From assembly GCF_000346485.2 (NCBI RefSeq), contig NZ_KQ976354.1:6378872-6442871 (forward strand): a DNA stretch of 64,000 nt. The letters run 5' to 3'. The position numbers were made by a program, and so were the translations under genes. Below, piece by piece: positions 1-9,566 of the stretch. The notes under the pieces are model-generated. The model was given only the letters and a program-made list of their open reading frames with translations. It did not search any database and was not told where the DNA came from. The stretch's first letter is position 1. Each line of letters opens with the position of its first letter. The stretch comes from Scytonema hofmannii PCC 7110 (lineage in GTDB: Bacteria; Cyanobacteriota; Cyanobacteriia; Cyanobacteriales; Nostocaceae).

Positions 1-164
1 ACACAAGCTGAATTGTTTACGTAAAGAAATCGTGCTTCTGGATCTACCCAGAAAACAGCAACTGCGGTACGATCTAAAAATAATTTAGCCAACTGCAATT
101 CTTCTTCTGGCTGTAGTATGCATCCAATCTGACTTTGCTCTAAAACAAAATTATTAAAAACCAT
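1..164 (-). CDS. PAS-domain sensor protein, N-terminal part (partial at window edge)
   Basis: Reading leftwards from an ATG at 164-162, the frame stays open to the window edge (54 codons). Residues 24-52 resemble the start of a PAS domain: a predicted helix with LAKLFLDRTAVAVFWVDPE, then RFLYVNNSAC, the usual first strands of a PAS fold. In cyanobacteria such an N-terminus normally belongs to a PAS/GAF histidine kinase or diguanylate cyclase acting in the cytoplasm or at the membrane. The effector domain lies outside the window, so the exact product cannot be named. Confidence 0.6.
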   Translation of the reverse strand, partial: MVFNNFVLEQSQIGCILQPEEELQLAKLFLDRTAVAVFWVDPEARFLYVNNSAC

Positions 165-1679
165 AATACCAGTTGTGAAACTCTGTTTTCTTTACTGAAG
201 AAAGCACCCAGGGCAGAGGGTATTTATGAAAGATTCTAAGATTTTATAGAATAACGTCCTCACTACCATTGGCTCATACGATCCAAAGCCCCTAAATTTA
301 TTTATGTCTAAAAAAATAGAGTGCAAACCTTACTAAATCCCCGTGCTGCGCGTAGAGATGGATAGCTGCCTTCTACCTTCTTAAGTGACAGTGAAACTAA
401 TACAGCCTGGTGTAAATATACATGAAAATATAAGATATTTTCTCATGCTTCCCCAACCCAAAGCTAATGTTTCATTTGTACTTCTTAAGTAAAGACTCAC
501 AATAGATCTTGCTAATTACGCTCGTCTTTACAAAACTTTACAATGTCTGGTAATTAATAGAACAGGTGATGGGGGGATTTGTTTGGGTATGAAGATGGCA
601 TTTTTGTCAAATATCCGTAGAAACAAGAATGTTTTTGTTTTCTTAGTGAGTTAGGATATATACTTAAGCAAATATTTAGCCTAGTCTCTGAAGTATCTTT
701 ACAATATTCCAAGAGATCCCCGACTTCTTTGAGAACTCGGGGATCTTAGAGGATGTTTGAAAAGTCTCAATTAATACAGCCTTGGCGATTGGAAATCGCG
801 GCTATACAAGCAAAACCCACCTACGTGGGTTTTAATATCCTGATTTCCCGTTACTGTACGTTCGCTTATTTTGAGATCCAAAGGGGAATTAAAGCCTTAA
901 TGTAAAAGGAAAAAGGGGATTTTTACGTGAGCCATTATTTTTATGTAAAATTTCTGACCATTCCAAAAGGCTAAGAGAGGCGGTTATTTAAGCCGTAGGC
1001 ATAGGAGAAATCATAAAATGACCAAAAGCTCCTATGGGACTAAAAATGCCTGAATCCATTCCACACCCGGAATGACAACCCCTGTAAGGCGTAAATTAAA
1101 TCTTGCGGTTAAAAATGAGCGAACGTACAGCCGTTAGTCCGCGCAGGCGGACGAGCGTTTGTATAGTAGCTCATTATATGAGGCCAAAACTTTTCAAACA
1201 TCTTCTTAAGGGGATCTTGCAGCTCCTCACAATCAATGCGATCGAGTACTAGTTAAAAAACTTTTTCTCAAAAATCGGTTTCAGTTTCCGAAATTTGCAT
1301 AAGATTGTTTGTTTTCAGAAAAAGGATTTCCTTGTTTGCGTAGAGCAGTAGTCTATTAATCTCAAGGTCGTCCAAATAAAAAATCTCTCAAAATTTCTTG
1401 TGGTGCAGGCTTCTAGCCCGCCACCAATACAGGACAGGCGAGGACGTCCGTCCCACAAGATGGAGAATTGATTTCTTGAAAATCCTTAATCTCAAAATTG
1501 CTGTAAATACTAGACTGAGGCTCTAGATCTACATAAAGTATTCTCTTTCATTTTTGTCTCACATACTTATTCGTTGCAGCTCGTTAATACTCAATAGGAA
1601 TACGTGGGGAAAGCTCAACAAATACTTAACGAAACCCCAGCAAATCCGATTCTCAAAATTTATTATTTAGGTAAATTTT
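165..1679. other. 1.5 kb gene-free, repeat-rich stretch
   Basis: No convincing gene on either strand. It holds a hairpin at 714-746 (AGATCCCCGA pairing with TCGGGGATCT), a composite inverted-repeat element at 751-1202, and near 1405-1460 a copy of the 'ggacaggcgaggacgtccgtcccacaag' type of dispersed repeat, which recurs near 6590, 6880 and 55820. The last 150 bp carry the presumed promoter of the efflux operon, but I cannot place a convincing -35/-10 pair. Confidence 0.6.
751..1202. repeat. MITE-like composite element with inverted ends
   Basis: The ends are inverted copies: GATGTTTGAAAAGT at 752-765 and ACTTTTCAAACATC at 1189-1202. Inside, a second nested pair (CTATACAAGC near 800, GCGTTTGTATAG near 1154) surrounds small hairpins. 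No ORF of useful size is present. This fits a non-autonomous element, or several nested ones. No clear target-site duplication is visible. Confidence 0.5.
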
Positions 1680-3056
1680 ATGAAAAATGACTCAAATAAA
1701 GGACAAGATACGATATTGCAGTTAAATGATGGCACTTTAGTTGAGGTCATACCAAGTTTCAAGTTGAAACAAAGTCGATTCATCCCCGTAAGTGCGATCG
1801 CTCTGTTGGTAGTATCTGTATCAAGTCTTGCTTTAGTAGGGCTAAACTCCACCAGTGCGAAAAAAAATGTCGCAATTACACCCCATAAACACGTTATTCC
1901 AGTGAAAACCCAACGGGTAAAGGCAGTCACGTCGTATCAATTGTTGCAGGCTTATACGGGAGAAGTTGCAGCGATGCGAGTCAGCGAGTTGGGCTTTGAG
2001 CGTTCTGGAAAGGTCGTTGGGCTAAAAGTGGATCGGGGCGATCGCGTGACTGTAGGAACTCCCTTAGCGCAACTCGATAGCAGTTACCTAGAGACACAAC
2101 TTCAAGAATTACTAGCCCGCAAAGCTCAGAATATCGCAATTTTAGAAGAACTCAAAGCCGGACCGCGATCAGAGAAAATCGCCGTTGCTCGCGCCCAAGT
2201 CAAACAAATAGAACAACAGTTAAAACTAGAAGAAATCAAGCATGCTCGAAGAAAAGATTTATACAATCAAGGAGCCATTTCTAGAGAGCAGTACGAAGAA
2301 GTAGCCTCCAATACAAATGTTTTATTAGAGAGGTTAGCAGCTTCTCGCAGTGAATTAAACGAGCTACTAGCAGGTACGCGCAAAGAACAGATAGCAGCAC
2401 AACAGGCAGTTGTCAAACAATTAGATGCTAGCATTGCTCAGATGAAAATTAACATTGCCAAGAGTACAATCAAAGCTCCTTTCTCCGGGACAATTGCTGC
2501 ACGTCGTCTAGATGAAGGGACTGTTGTCAATGCAGGTCAAGCAGTGGTGCGCTTGGTAGAAAACACTCAACCAGAAATAGAGATTGGTGTCCCCGTACAG
2601 TTGATACCACAGATTCAGATAGGAAGCACACAGAAAGTGCAAATAGGACAAAACATATACCAAAGTAAAGTTTCATCAATTTTGCCAGAAGTTAACCTCA
2701 CAACTCGGACTCGCACCGTGGTGTTGACATTAGAGGGAGCAAGAGCGCAGTCAGTAGCTCCCGGACAAATCGCACGCTTGACGATTCCACAAACAGTCAG
2801 AGAAAACGGTTACTGGGTACCAATTACAGCATTAGTACGTGGAGAGCGTGGTTTGTGGTCTTGTTACGCCTTAAGAGAAACAGAAAACTCATCAGATAGA
2901 ACAAAGTCTTATCGTGTTGAACAGCAAAATGTCGAAGTATTGCACACGCAAGGAAGCCGTGTTCTCGTGAGGGGTACACTTCAGTCCAGTGACACAGTGA
3001 TTGCAGATGGTACTCAACGGATTGTACCCGGTCAGTTAGTGCGTCCGACGCTGTGA
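1680..3056 (+). CDS. HlyD/MFP-type periplasmic adaptor of an RND efflux pump
   Basis: 458 aa. A single membrane anchor at about residues 33-56 is followed by a lipoyl-like half motif (GFERSGKVVGLKVDRGDRVTVG), a long alpha-helical coiled-coil hairpin (about 150-270), and the second half (STIKAPFSGTIAARRLDEGTVVN), then a beta-barrel region. This is the order seen in AcrA/HlyD-family membrane fusion proteins, which bridge an inner-membrane transporter to an outer-membrane channel. The next gene is the cognate RND transporter. The 382 bp between them is almost entirely heptamer repeats, unusual inside a two-gene efflux operon. The cargo (drug or metal) cannot be told from the sequence. Confidence 0.9.
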   Translation: MKNDSNKGQDTILQLNDGTLVEVIPSFKLKQSRFIPVSAIALLVVSVSSLALVGLNSTSAKKNVAITPHKHVIPVKTQRVKAVTSYQLLQAYTGEVAAMRVSELGFERSGKVVGLKVDRGDRVTVGTPLAQLDSSYLETQLQELLARKAQNIAILEELKAGPRSEKIAVARAQVKQIEQQLKLEEIKHARRKDLYNQGAISREQYEEVASNTNVLLERLAASRSELNELLAGTRKEQIAAQQAVVKQLDASIAQMKINIAKSTIKAPFSGTIAARRLDEGTVVNAGQAVVRLVENTQPEIEIGVPVQLIPQIQIGSTQKVQIGQNIYQSKVSSILPEVNLTTRTRTVVLTLEGARAQSVAPGQIARLTIPQTVRENGYWVPITALVRGERGLWSCYALRETENSSDRTKSYRVEQQNVEVLHTQGSRVLVRGTLQSSDTVIADGTQRIVPGQLVRPTL

Positions 3057-3438
3057 GTGGGGATTTTGGATTTTGGATTTTGGATTTTGGATTTTGGATT
3101 TTGGATTTTAGATTTTGGATTTTAGATTGGTTATTTGACACTGACTATGGTTATTCTTGACCTCCAATCCCCAATCCCCAATCCTCATTCTCCAATCTCC
3201 AATCCAAAATCTAAAATCCAAAATTCCCAATCTCCAATCCTTAATCCTTAATCCTCAATCCAAAATCCAAAATCCAAAATCTAAAATCCAAAATCCAAAA
3301 TTCCCAATCTCCAATCCTTAATCCTTAATCCTCAATCCAAAATCCTTAATCCTCAATCCAAAATCCAAAATCCAAAATCCAAAATCCAAAATCCAAAATC
3401 CAAAATCCAAAATCCAAAATCCAAAATCCAAAATCGCA
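3057..3438. repeat. Inverted blocks of CCAAAAT/GGATTTT heptamer repeats
   Basis: From 3060 to about 3125 the + strand carries tandem GGATTTT units; from about 3190 to 3435 it carries the complement, CCAAAAT, interspersed with CAATCC variants. The blocks could fold as a long hairpin in RNA. Such short tandemly repeated heptamers are known in heterocystous cyanobacteria. Here they fill the whole spacer of the adaptor-transporter pair and end right at the ATG of the transporter, so no conventional Shine-Dalgarno is seen there. Confidence 0.85.
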
Positions 3439-6400
3439 ATGTTTACTCTTTTTTATCGCAACCGCCAACTTCTATTTCTCACCTTGACACTCATTGTTGT
3501 CTGGGGGCTGTCTTCTTTCTTTTCGCTTCCCCGTTTAGAAGATCCGGAAATTACTCAACGCTTTGCGACTGTCACAACTTTTTTTCCTGGAGCGAGTGCT
3601 GAACGGGTTGAAACGTTAGTGACAGAGCCAATAGAGCAGGAGTTATCTGAGATTGAAGAGGTAAATACCTTAGAATCTCGATCCGATACTGGAATTTCCA
3701 GCATTACCATCAACATTAAAGAAACAATCAAAGATGTTGATAAAGTTTGGGCAAAAATTCGCAGTCAGATTAATGATGTGGTTCCGCAATTACCACCAGG
3801 AGCATCACAGCCGAAGTATGAAGACTTGGAAGTCAAGGCAAATGCTTTAATTGTTGGCTTGACTTGGGAGAAAAATCTCCCTGCTAATTATGCAGTTTTA
3901 CGCAGATGGGCAAAAACTTTAGAAGATAGAGTGCGATCGCTTAACGGTACTGACAAAGTGATACTATCTGGCGAGCCAAACGAAGAAGTCAGGGTCGAAA
4001 TCAAGACTGCTGATTTGGCTAGGATAGGATTAACCGCCGAACAATTATCTCAGCAGATTCAGGCGAGTGATGCTAAGGTTAGCGCCGGACAACTTCGCAG
4101 TAAAACTGATGAACTGTTGTTTGAAGTTGCGGGAGAATTGGACTCTCTCGATCGCATTCGCAATATTCCTATTCGTACAAGTACTTCAGGACAAGTCACG
4201 CGTTTGAGCGATATTGCTCAAGTCAGTAAAGGTATTGTTGAACCAGCAAATAGTTTGGCATTTGTGTCTGGAAAACCAGGCGTTGTTGTTTCGGCTACGG
4301 TTGAGTCAGCAATGCGAGTGGATCTTTGGGCAAAATCAGCACATCAAGTTCTCAAAAAATTCCAATCCGAACTCCCTAGCGGTATTGATGTTAAGACCGT
4401 TCTCGACCAAAGTCGTTATGTACAAACTCGTATTGGCGGGGTTATTCAGGAATTGGTCACAGGTTCGTTATTAGCACTGCTTGTGATTCTCTTTCTCATG
4501 GGTTGGCGGTCTGCTTTAGTTGTGAGTGCAACTTTGCCAGTGACTACCCTGTTTGTGTTTGGAGGTATGAGTGTCTTTGGCGTTCCCTTGCATCAGATAT
4601 CGATGACGGGATTGATTATCGCCATTGGATTATTAATTGATAATGCGATTTGCATGACAGATGAAATGCAAACTCGACTGCATCAAGGCATGAAAATAGA
4701 GGAAGCGATTGTTGACAGTGTGAGTCACATGGGTATTCCCCTGTTGAGTTCAACCGTAACAACAGCGTTAATTTTTTTACCAATTGCTTTGGCTCCTGGT
4801 GGTACGGGGGAATTTACAAGTACCATCGGAGTGAATGCAATTCTGGGACTCATCGGTTCGCTTTTGATTTCACTCACGATTCTTCCTGTATTGTTAGGTT
4901 TACTACATCAGTGGAGACACAACCTCAGAATCCCAAATTGGCTGGAAGAAGGTTTTTCCCATCCTCAATTGACCCAAATTTACCAATGGACATTGCGGAA
5001 AACATTCAGCAGACCCATGCTTGCGGTGAGTCTGGCTCTCATTTTGCCAATCACTGGGTTTACTCTCAGTTCCGATCTCAAGCAGCAATTCTTTCCTTCT
5101 GCAGGTCGAGACCAGTTTTATGTAGAATTTGAATTTCCCAATCAAACTGCTTTAAGCCAGACACAAGCGCAAGTCCTACAGGCACGGGATTTAATCCTCA
5201 AGCATTCTGAGATTGCTGATGTTCATATGCTTGTAGGAGAAAGCGCTCCAACTTTTTACTACAATGTTATTGGTAAACGGGAAAATGCCGCCAACTATGC
5301 CCAAGCATTAGTGCAACTGCAACCGAATGCTCTACCTGGTTCAATTATTGATACATTGCAGGACGAGTTGGATCGAGCATTGCCTAACGCCCAAGTCCTT
5401 GTCCGACAACTCGAGCAAGGACCTGGGGTTGATGCACCCGTTGAAATTCGTTTATACGGACCGGATTTAGAAAAACTTCGGGAACTTGGTAACCAAATCC
5501 GAGGAGAACTAGCCCAGATTCCAGATGTGATTCATACCCGTGCGAGCTTAACAGAAGCTCAACCCAAGTTGGAAGTTCGAGTTGATGAAGAACAAGCAAG
5601 ATTAGCGGGACTTGACCGGAGTGCGATCGCCCGCCAATTAGACACAAACCTTGAAGGGGTCACTGGAGGTTCTGTACTGGAAGCGACGGAAGAATTACCT
5701 GTGCGAGTGCGGGTTTCTGACTCTCATCGCGGTAACTTAGACCAAATTGCTACCCTCGATTTATTGCCTAACAGAGCATCATCTGCAGAAAACAACCAGA
5801 CTATTCCCCTTGCATCTGTTGGTGAAATTCAACTCGTTCCAGATTTAGCGATGATTCCTCGACGCAATGGACAACGCGTGAATATTGTCCAAGGCTTTAT
5901 CAAAGCAGGAACGCTTCCTTCAGTGGTTGTATCTGAGTTTCAAAAGCGGTTGCGATCGGGAGTGATAAAGTTTCCTCCTGGTTACTCCTTCGAGTTTGGT
6001 GGAGAAGCCGAAGAGCGCGGTACTGCGGTCGTGAATTTGTTATCCACAGTCGGAGTATTGGGAGTGCTGATGACAGCCACGCTGGTTCTCACTTTCAACT
6101 CGTTTGCTCTAGCTGGAAGTATCGGTATCATCGCGGTGCTTTCGGTTGGGTTAGGGCTGTTAGCTCTATGGATATCTGGCTACCCCTTTGGTTTTACAGC
6201 AATTCTTGGTACCGTTGGACTTATCGGTATTGCGGTTAATGAAGCGACTGTTGTTTTAGCAGCTTTGCAGGCTGACCCTCAAGCAAGTTTGGGAGACCCC
6301 AGAGCCGTACAAGAAGTTGTTCTTCACTCTACTCGCCACATGATTGCTACAACCATCACTGATACGGCTGGTTTTACACCTCTTTTGTTTGACCCAACAG

Positions 6401-6555
6401 GTTTTTGGAATCCTCTAGCAATTGTTATTGCTGGTGGTTTGTTCGGTGTAACTGTCCTATCGCTTTACTTTGTTCCCTCAGTATACCTGCTATTGGGTCG
6501 CAGAAAGCGATATGCCCATTCTCGCAAAGTCATCAATTTAAAAACAGCACATTAA
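3439..6555 (+). CDS. RND-family efflux transporter (AcrB/HAE1-like)
   Basis: 1038 aa, the usual RND length. An N-terminal transmembrane segment is followed by a large periplasmic porter loop, a first bundle of membrane helices (about 335-490, with GLIIAIGLLIDNAI, the conserved TM4 acidic region), a second periplasmic loop and a final helix bundle (about 860-1020). These proteins are proton-driven inner-membrane exporters working with an HlyD-type adaptor, here the preceding gene. No outer-membrane factor gene follows within the window. The sequence supports the family, not the substrate. Confidence 0.93.
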   Translation: MFTLFYRNRQLLFLTLTLIVVWGLSSFFSLPRLEDPEITQRFATVTTFFPGASAERVETLVTEPIEQELSEIEEVNTLESRSDTGISSITINIKETIKDVDKVWAKIRSQINDVVPQLPPGASQPKYEDLEVKANALIVGLTWEKNLPANYAVLRRWAKTLEDRVRSLNGTDKVILSGEPNEEVRVEIKTADLARIGLTAEQLSQQIQASDAKVSAGQLRSKTDELLFEVAGELDSLDRIRNIPIRTSTSGQVTRLSDIAQVSKGIVEPANSLAFVSGKPGVVVSATVESAMRVDLWAKSAHQVLKKFQSELPSGIDVKTVLDQSRYVQTRIGGVIQELVTGSLLALLVILFLMGWRSALVVSATLPVTTLFVFGGMSVFGVPLHQISMTGLIIAIGLLIDNAICMTDEMQTRLHQGMKIEEAIVDSVSHMGIPLLSSTVTTALIFLPIALAPGGTGEFTSTIGVNAILGLIGSLLISLTILPVLLGLLHQWRHNLRIPNWLEEGFSHPQLTQIYQWTLRKTFSRPMLAVSLALILPITGFTLSSDLKQQFFPSAGRDQFYVEFEFPNQTALSQTQAQVLQARDLILKHSEIADVHMLVGESAPTFYYNVIGKRENAANYAQALVQLQPNALPGSIIDTLQDELDRALPNAQVLVRQLEQGPGVDAPVEIRLYGPDLEKLRELGNQIRGELAQIPDVIHTRASLTEAQPKLEVRVDEEQARLAGLDRSAIARQLDTNLEGVTGGSVLEATEELPVRVRVSDSHRGNLDQIATLDLLPNRASSAENNQTIPLASVGEIQLVPDLAMIPRRNGQRVNIVQGFIKAGTLPSVVVSEFQKRLRSGVIKFPPGYSFEFGGEAEERGTAVVNLLSTVGVLGVLMTATLVLTFNSFALAGSIGIIAVLSVGLGLLALWISGYPFGFTAILGTVGLIGIAVNEATVVLAALQADPQASLGDPRAVQEVVLHSTRHMIATTITDTAGFTPLLFDPTGFWNPLAIVIAGGLFGVTVLSLYFVPSVYLLLGRRKRYAHSRKVINLKTAH

Positions 6556-6615
6556 GGGATTTCCAAGAAATAAATTACCTAATCTTGTGGGACGGGCGTC
6601 CCCGCCCGTTCTCTA

Positions 6616-6873
6616 CTAGTAGTCTGTCACACCAACGCCTGCTAGGTTATTAAAAAACCACAAAGACGCAAAGAGCACAAAGGAAGAGGGACATATGATG
6701 AGTTTGAATGTTGTTTTACCTAGCAAACTTAGTGGGCGAAGTACTAGTAGTCCGCCACATCAACTTTGATGGGTTGAGCAATCTTTAAATTCTTCTTCTC
6801 TTCCTCTTACTTTGCGCTCTTTGCGTCTTCGCGGTTTTTTTCACTCGTCAATTGTGAGTTGACAGACTACTAG
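6616..6873. repeat. Composite MITE with CTAGTAGTC ends
   Basis: Bounded by CTAGTAGTCTGTCA (6616) and TGACAGACTACTAG (ending 6873), with an internal boundary near 6743 (GTACTAGTAG). The left part (about 6616-6745) recurs inverted at 14671-14803, including the ACCAACGCCTGCTAGG and TTTACCTAGCAAACTTAG segments. The right half is a diverged version with the same architecture. Together with flanking 'cgggcgtccccgcccg' repeats it accounts for the whole gap 6556-6965. Confidence 0.7.
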
Positions 6874-6965
6874 TGACGGGCGAGACGCCCGTACCACAAG
6901 AGATCCGCCCGTAATTTATTTAACCGCACCAGACGCAGAGTACGCAGAGGTAAGAGGTGAGGGAG

Positions 6966-7808
6966 CTATATTCTCTCGGATAAGATTTTCTCTGCATCTT
7001 GACAAAGCAACTCGTGATATTGACCGTTGCTAGCGAGCAACCCTCCCCACTGATTGATATCACCAGTGTTGTACTGCAGTGGGGAACCGTCAAAATGAGT
7101 GTATTTTCCACCCGCTTCTGTTAAAATCAGTTCTGGAGCAGCTATATCCCAATCTTTTGGTGCGGACTTTCCTGATAGGGAAATGTAAACATCTGCCCGT
7201 TGTTCTACAATTGTGGCAATTTTACATCCTACACTCCCTACGGCTTTTTGGTTTTGACAGGGGAGTTGTTGTAGCAGGTAATCAAGTCTTTCATTGCGGT
7301 GAGAGCGACTGACAACGACTGTTAAATCCTCAAGGCGTTCCCGTGATGATACCTGTAAGGGGAAAGTTTGTCTATCGCGAGTTTCTGCAAATGCACCATT
7401 GCCTTTTGTGGCATAATACAATTTTTCTAACTCCGGTACAGCTACCACAGCTAGCACTGGGCGCGTTTCTTTCACTAGGGCTATGTGAATGGCATACTCC
7501 CCAGTTTTTTCAATAAAGTCTCGCGTCCCATCTAAAGGATCGATAATCCACGCCCATTCTTGTTTTGCTTGTTCGGTTGTGTATGTTTCTTCACTGATGT
7601 AAGCAAAATCTTCAGTGCCTAAAGCTGCTTGTAGCTTCTCTAATATATATTGATTGACAGCGACATCTGCTACTGTTACGGGTTCATTCTGCTTGTACTG
7701 TACTTCTAAATTGCGATCGCCTGTTTGGTGGTAGTAAGACCGCAGTATATTTGCTGCTTCCCAACCGACAGAACGAGCGACAGTGAGTATTTCTTGTAAG
7801 TCTTTCAT
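6966..7808 (-). CDS. Inositol monophosphatase-family phosphatase (CysQ/PAP phosphatase-like)
   Basis: 280 aa. The metal-binding signature of the family is visible: SEET (about residue 73), DPLDGTRDFI (about 90-99) and the C-terminal DWDIAAPELIL (about 216). Length matches the 3'(2'),5'-bisphosphate nucleotidase/inositol monophosphatase superfamily, which removes a phosphate with Mg2+ from PAP or inositol phosphates in the cytoplasm. RDFI after DPLDGT favours CysQ-like PAP phosphatases over classical IMPases, but this is inference. No neighbours form an operon with it. Confidence 0.85.
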   Translation of the reverse strand: MKDLQEILTVARSVGWEAANILRSYYHQTGDRNLEVQYKQNEPVTVADVAVNQYILEKLQAALGTEDFAYISEETYTTEQAKQEWAWIIDPLDGTRDFIEKTGEYAIHIALVKETRPVLAVVAVPELEKLYYATKGNGAFAETRDRQTFPLQVSSRERLEDLTVVVSRSHRNERLDYLLQQLPCQNQKAVGSVGCKIATIVEQRADVYISLSGKSAPKDWDIAAPELILTEAGGKYTHFDGSPLQYNTGDINQWGGLLASNGQYHELLCQDAEKILSERI

Positions 7809-7964
7809 TTATTTATAACAGATGTAATTATGCATACCGTGAAAAATATCTCCAGTCCTCAGTGTATCAACAGCCCGAACATTTGGCACATTTTTTGCCA
7901 TCAATACGGTATTGAATTGGGTTTTCTCCATGAGTTAGCGATATCGCACATAGAGCTTTCAATC

Positions 7965-7982
7965 TGGAAATAGCATTTTCCA
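7965..7982. promoter_or_regulatory. Palindrome TGGAAATAGCATTTTCCA upstream of the WYL gene
   Basis: An 18-bp interrupted palindrome 44 bp before the ATG of the WYL-type gene. Very similar sites occur at 16382-16399, 24745-24762 and 35000-35017, each preceded by ATCGCA. Could be an operator or a short dispersed repeat. Confidence 0.35.
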
Positions 7983-8026
7983 CCTGCTGCTAATCTATAA
8001 ACATACACCCACAAGCAACAGACACC

Positions 8027-9550
8027 ATGAAGAGAGAAGTTTTTAACTATCCTCCCAGTGTGGAAGTCTTAAAATTGTTAACGCCCGGTTCCTTAAAACA
8101 ACATTTAGCAAAAGCAGTCAGACTATGGGTTATTTTACGTTCTATCTATGGAGATGATGTTGATGAAGTTAAATTGGATTTAGGAGAAGAATTCACTTTT
8201 CTTCAATGGCGCGATTTATTTTTTCTAGATGCAGCAAAGCAACATATGCGTGATAGAATTCCAGGTTTACATAATGAAGAATGTCGCTGTGCTACAAAAT
8301 TAACTGAGTGGTTGTTTGCATCAAGTCTATCAAGTTTACGTATCGAGGAAAATCAATGGTCTCAGTCATTTCAAAAATACTATTCCATTAAACCTGATGA
8401 ATTGCAAAATTTATTGTTGGAGGGAATGATTAATAATTCCACAGAAAAGAGCCAACAGAACGAAGATTCAGTGACTACTAGCAACAGTCAAAAATCTCAG
8501 CGGTTTTCTAAGTTTTTATCTGATGGGCGTTTATTTGCTGTCACCAGTCGAAATTTAAAAGCAAATGATTTTCAATCATTAGTCAAACTGGGGTGGTTAA
8601 GAAAAGCAAATGATAAAGGAATAGAAAGTCAAGATAAATACTTGAAAGTAGAGAATTTTCCTGAGGGTTTCTTAAGCCGTCTAGAAAAGACAGAAATTAG
8701 TTATAACCAGTTTACAAATGAAGAGCTATCTGCTTTCAATAATTCATTAGCTCAACCAATTAACGGTGTTCAAAGATTTTTTATCCATGCAGAATACATA
8801 GTCCATGCCAAACGAACTGATGATATAGAATCGCTGCAGGAGCGGTTAAAAAAACTTTGGCAGCAAGATAATATTCCATTGGTTAAGTTGACATATCAGA
8901 GTGTCAAGCTATATCAGAAGACGGTCGATTGTATTGTTTATCCAGTTTGCATTTACTATTATCAACGCGCACCTTATCTATTTGCTTACGGTCAAATTCC
9001 CAAACAAGAGCAGGAAAATAGTTGGAGTAAAATCGATTGGTATGATTATCGCCTTGACCGAATTCTTAAATTAGATGAATTATCAAAAAGTTTAGAGGAT
9101 GCAAATATTCCCAAACATTTTGTAGATAAGTGTCAAGGCAAATATCCACCAACTCCTGATGAGATTAAAGAAAAAATGTCAGATGCTTGGGGATTTGATA
9201 TCTACCAACCACAAGAGTTACTAGTCTTGAAATTCGATCGGTATTTTTATGCAAATAACATCAAGGGAACGGAACGTGAGGAAATGTTCGCCAAAATTTC
9301 CTACCAACAGGTTGAGAAATTTGTGAAGACTCACACTGCTTCAGCATCAGCAGAACAGAGATATCTGCTTTCAACCTTACAATCTCGTTCGGATAAAAAT
9401 ATTTACTGCAAAGTCTATTATCGTGCCAATGATAACAATATTGTCATGCGTTTGCGAGCATGGGGACCGAATGTAGAGGTAATTTTACCTTGGGATTTAC
9501 GACAACGCATGACAAAAGAAATTGAAGCAACTTACAAACTTTATAAATAA
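8027..9550 (+). CDS. CRISPR-associated WYL-domain protein (TIGR03985-like)
   Basis: 507 aa. The middle/C-terminal part (about 295-350) reads like a WYL sensor domain: CIVYPVCIYYYQRAPYLFAYGQ then WYDYRLDRILKLDE. From memory it resembles the cyanobacterial TIGR03985 family, linked to CRISPR loci. A WYL member of a Synechocystis CRISPR locus (Sll7009) has been reported as a repressor of crRNA accumulation. The N-terminal 200 residues are not recognisable to me, and no clear helix-turn-helix is seen. It lies upstream of, and on the same strand as, the RT-Cas1-Cas2 genes, 17 bp before the HD gene, so it may control this operon or the array promoters. Confidence 0.65.
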   Translation: MKREVFNYPPSVEVLKLLTPGSLKQHLAKAVRLWVILRSIYGDDVDEVKLDLGEEFTFLQWRDLFFLDAAKQHMRDRIPGLHNEECRCATKLTEWLFASSLSSLRIEENQWSQSFQKYYSIKPDELQNLLLEGMINNSTEKSQQNEDSVTTSNSQKSQRFSKFLSDGRLFAVTSRNLKANDFQSLVKLGWLRKANDKGIESQDKYLKVENFPEGFLSRLEKTEISYNQFTNEELSAFNNSLAQPINGVQRFFIHAEYIVHAKRTDDIESLQERLKKLWQQDNIPLVKLTYQSVKLYQKTVDCIVYPVCIYYYQRAPYLFAYGQIPKQEQENSWSKIDWYDYRLDRILKLDELSKSLEDANIPKHFVDKCQGKYPPTPDEIKEKMSDAWGFDIYQPQELLVLKFDRYFYANNIKGTEREEMFAKISYQQVEKFVKTHTASASAEQRYLLSTLQSRSDKNIYCKVYYRANDNNIVMRLRAWGPNVEVILPWDLRQRMTKEIEATYKLYK

Positions 9551-9566
9551 TCGCGATCGTAACACT

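Noticed and set aside
2824..3141. Minus-strand ORF with (Q/P)NPKSKI repeats
   Set aside because: Encoded by the heptamer repeats and by the antisense of the HlyD gene; no biological reading.
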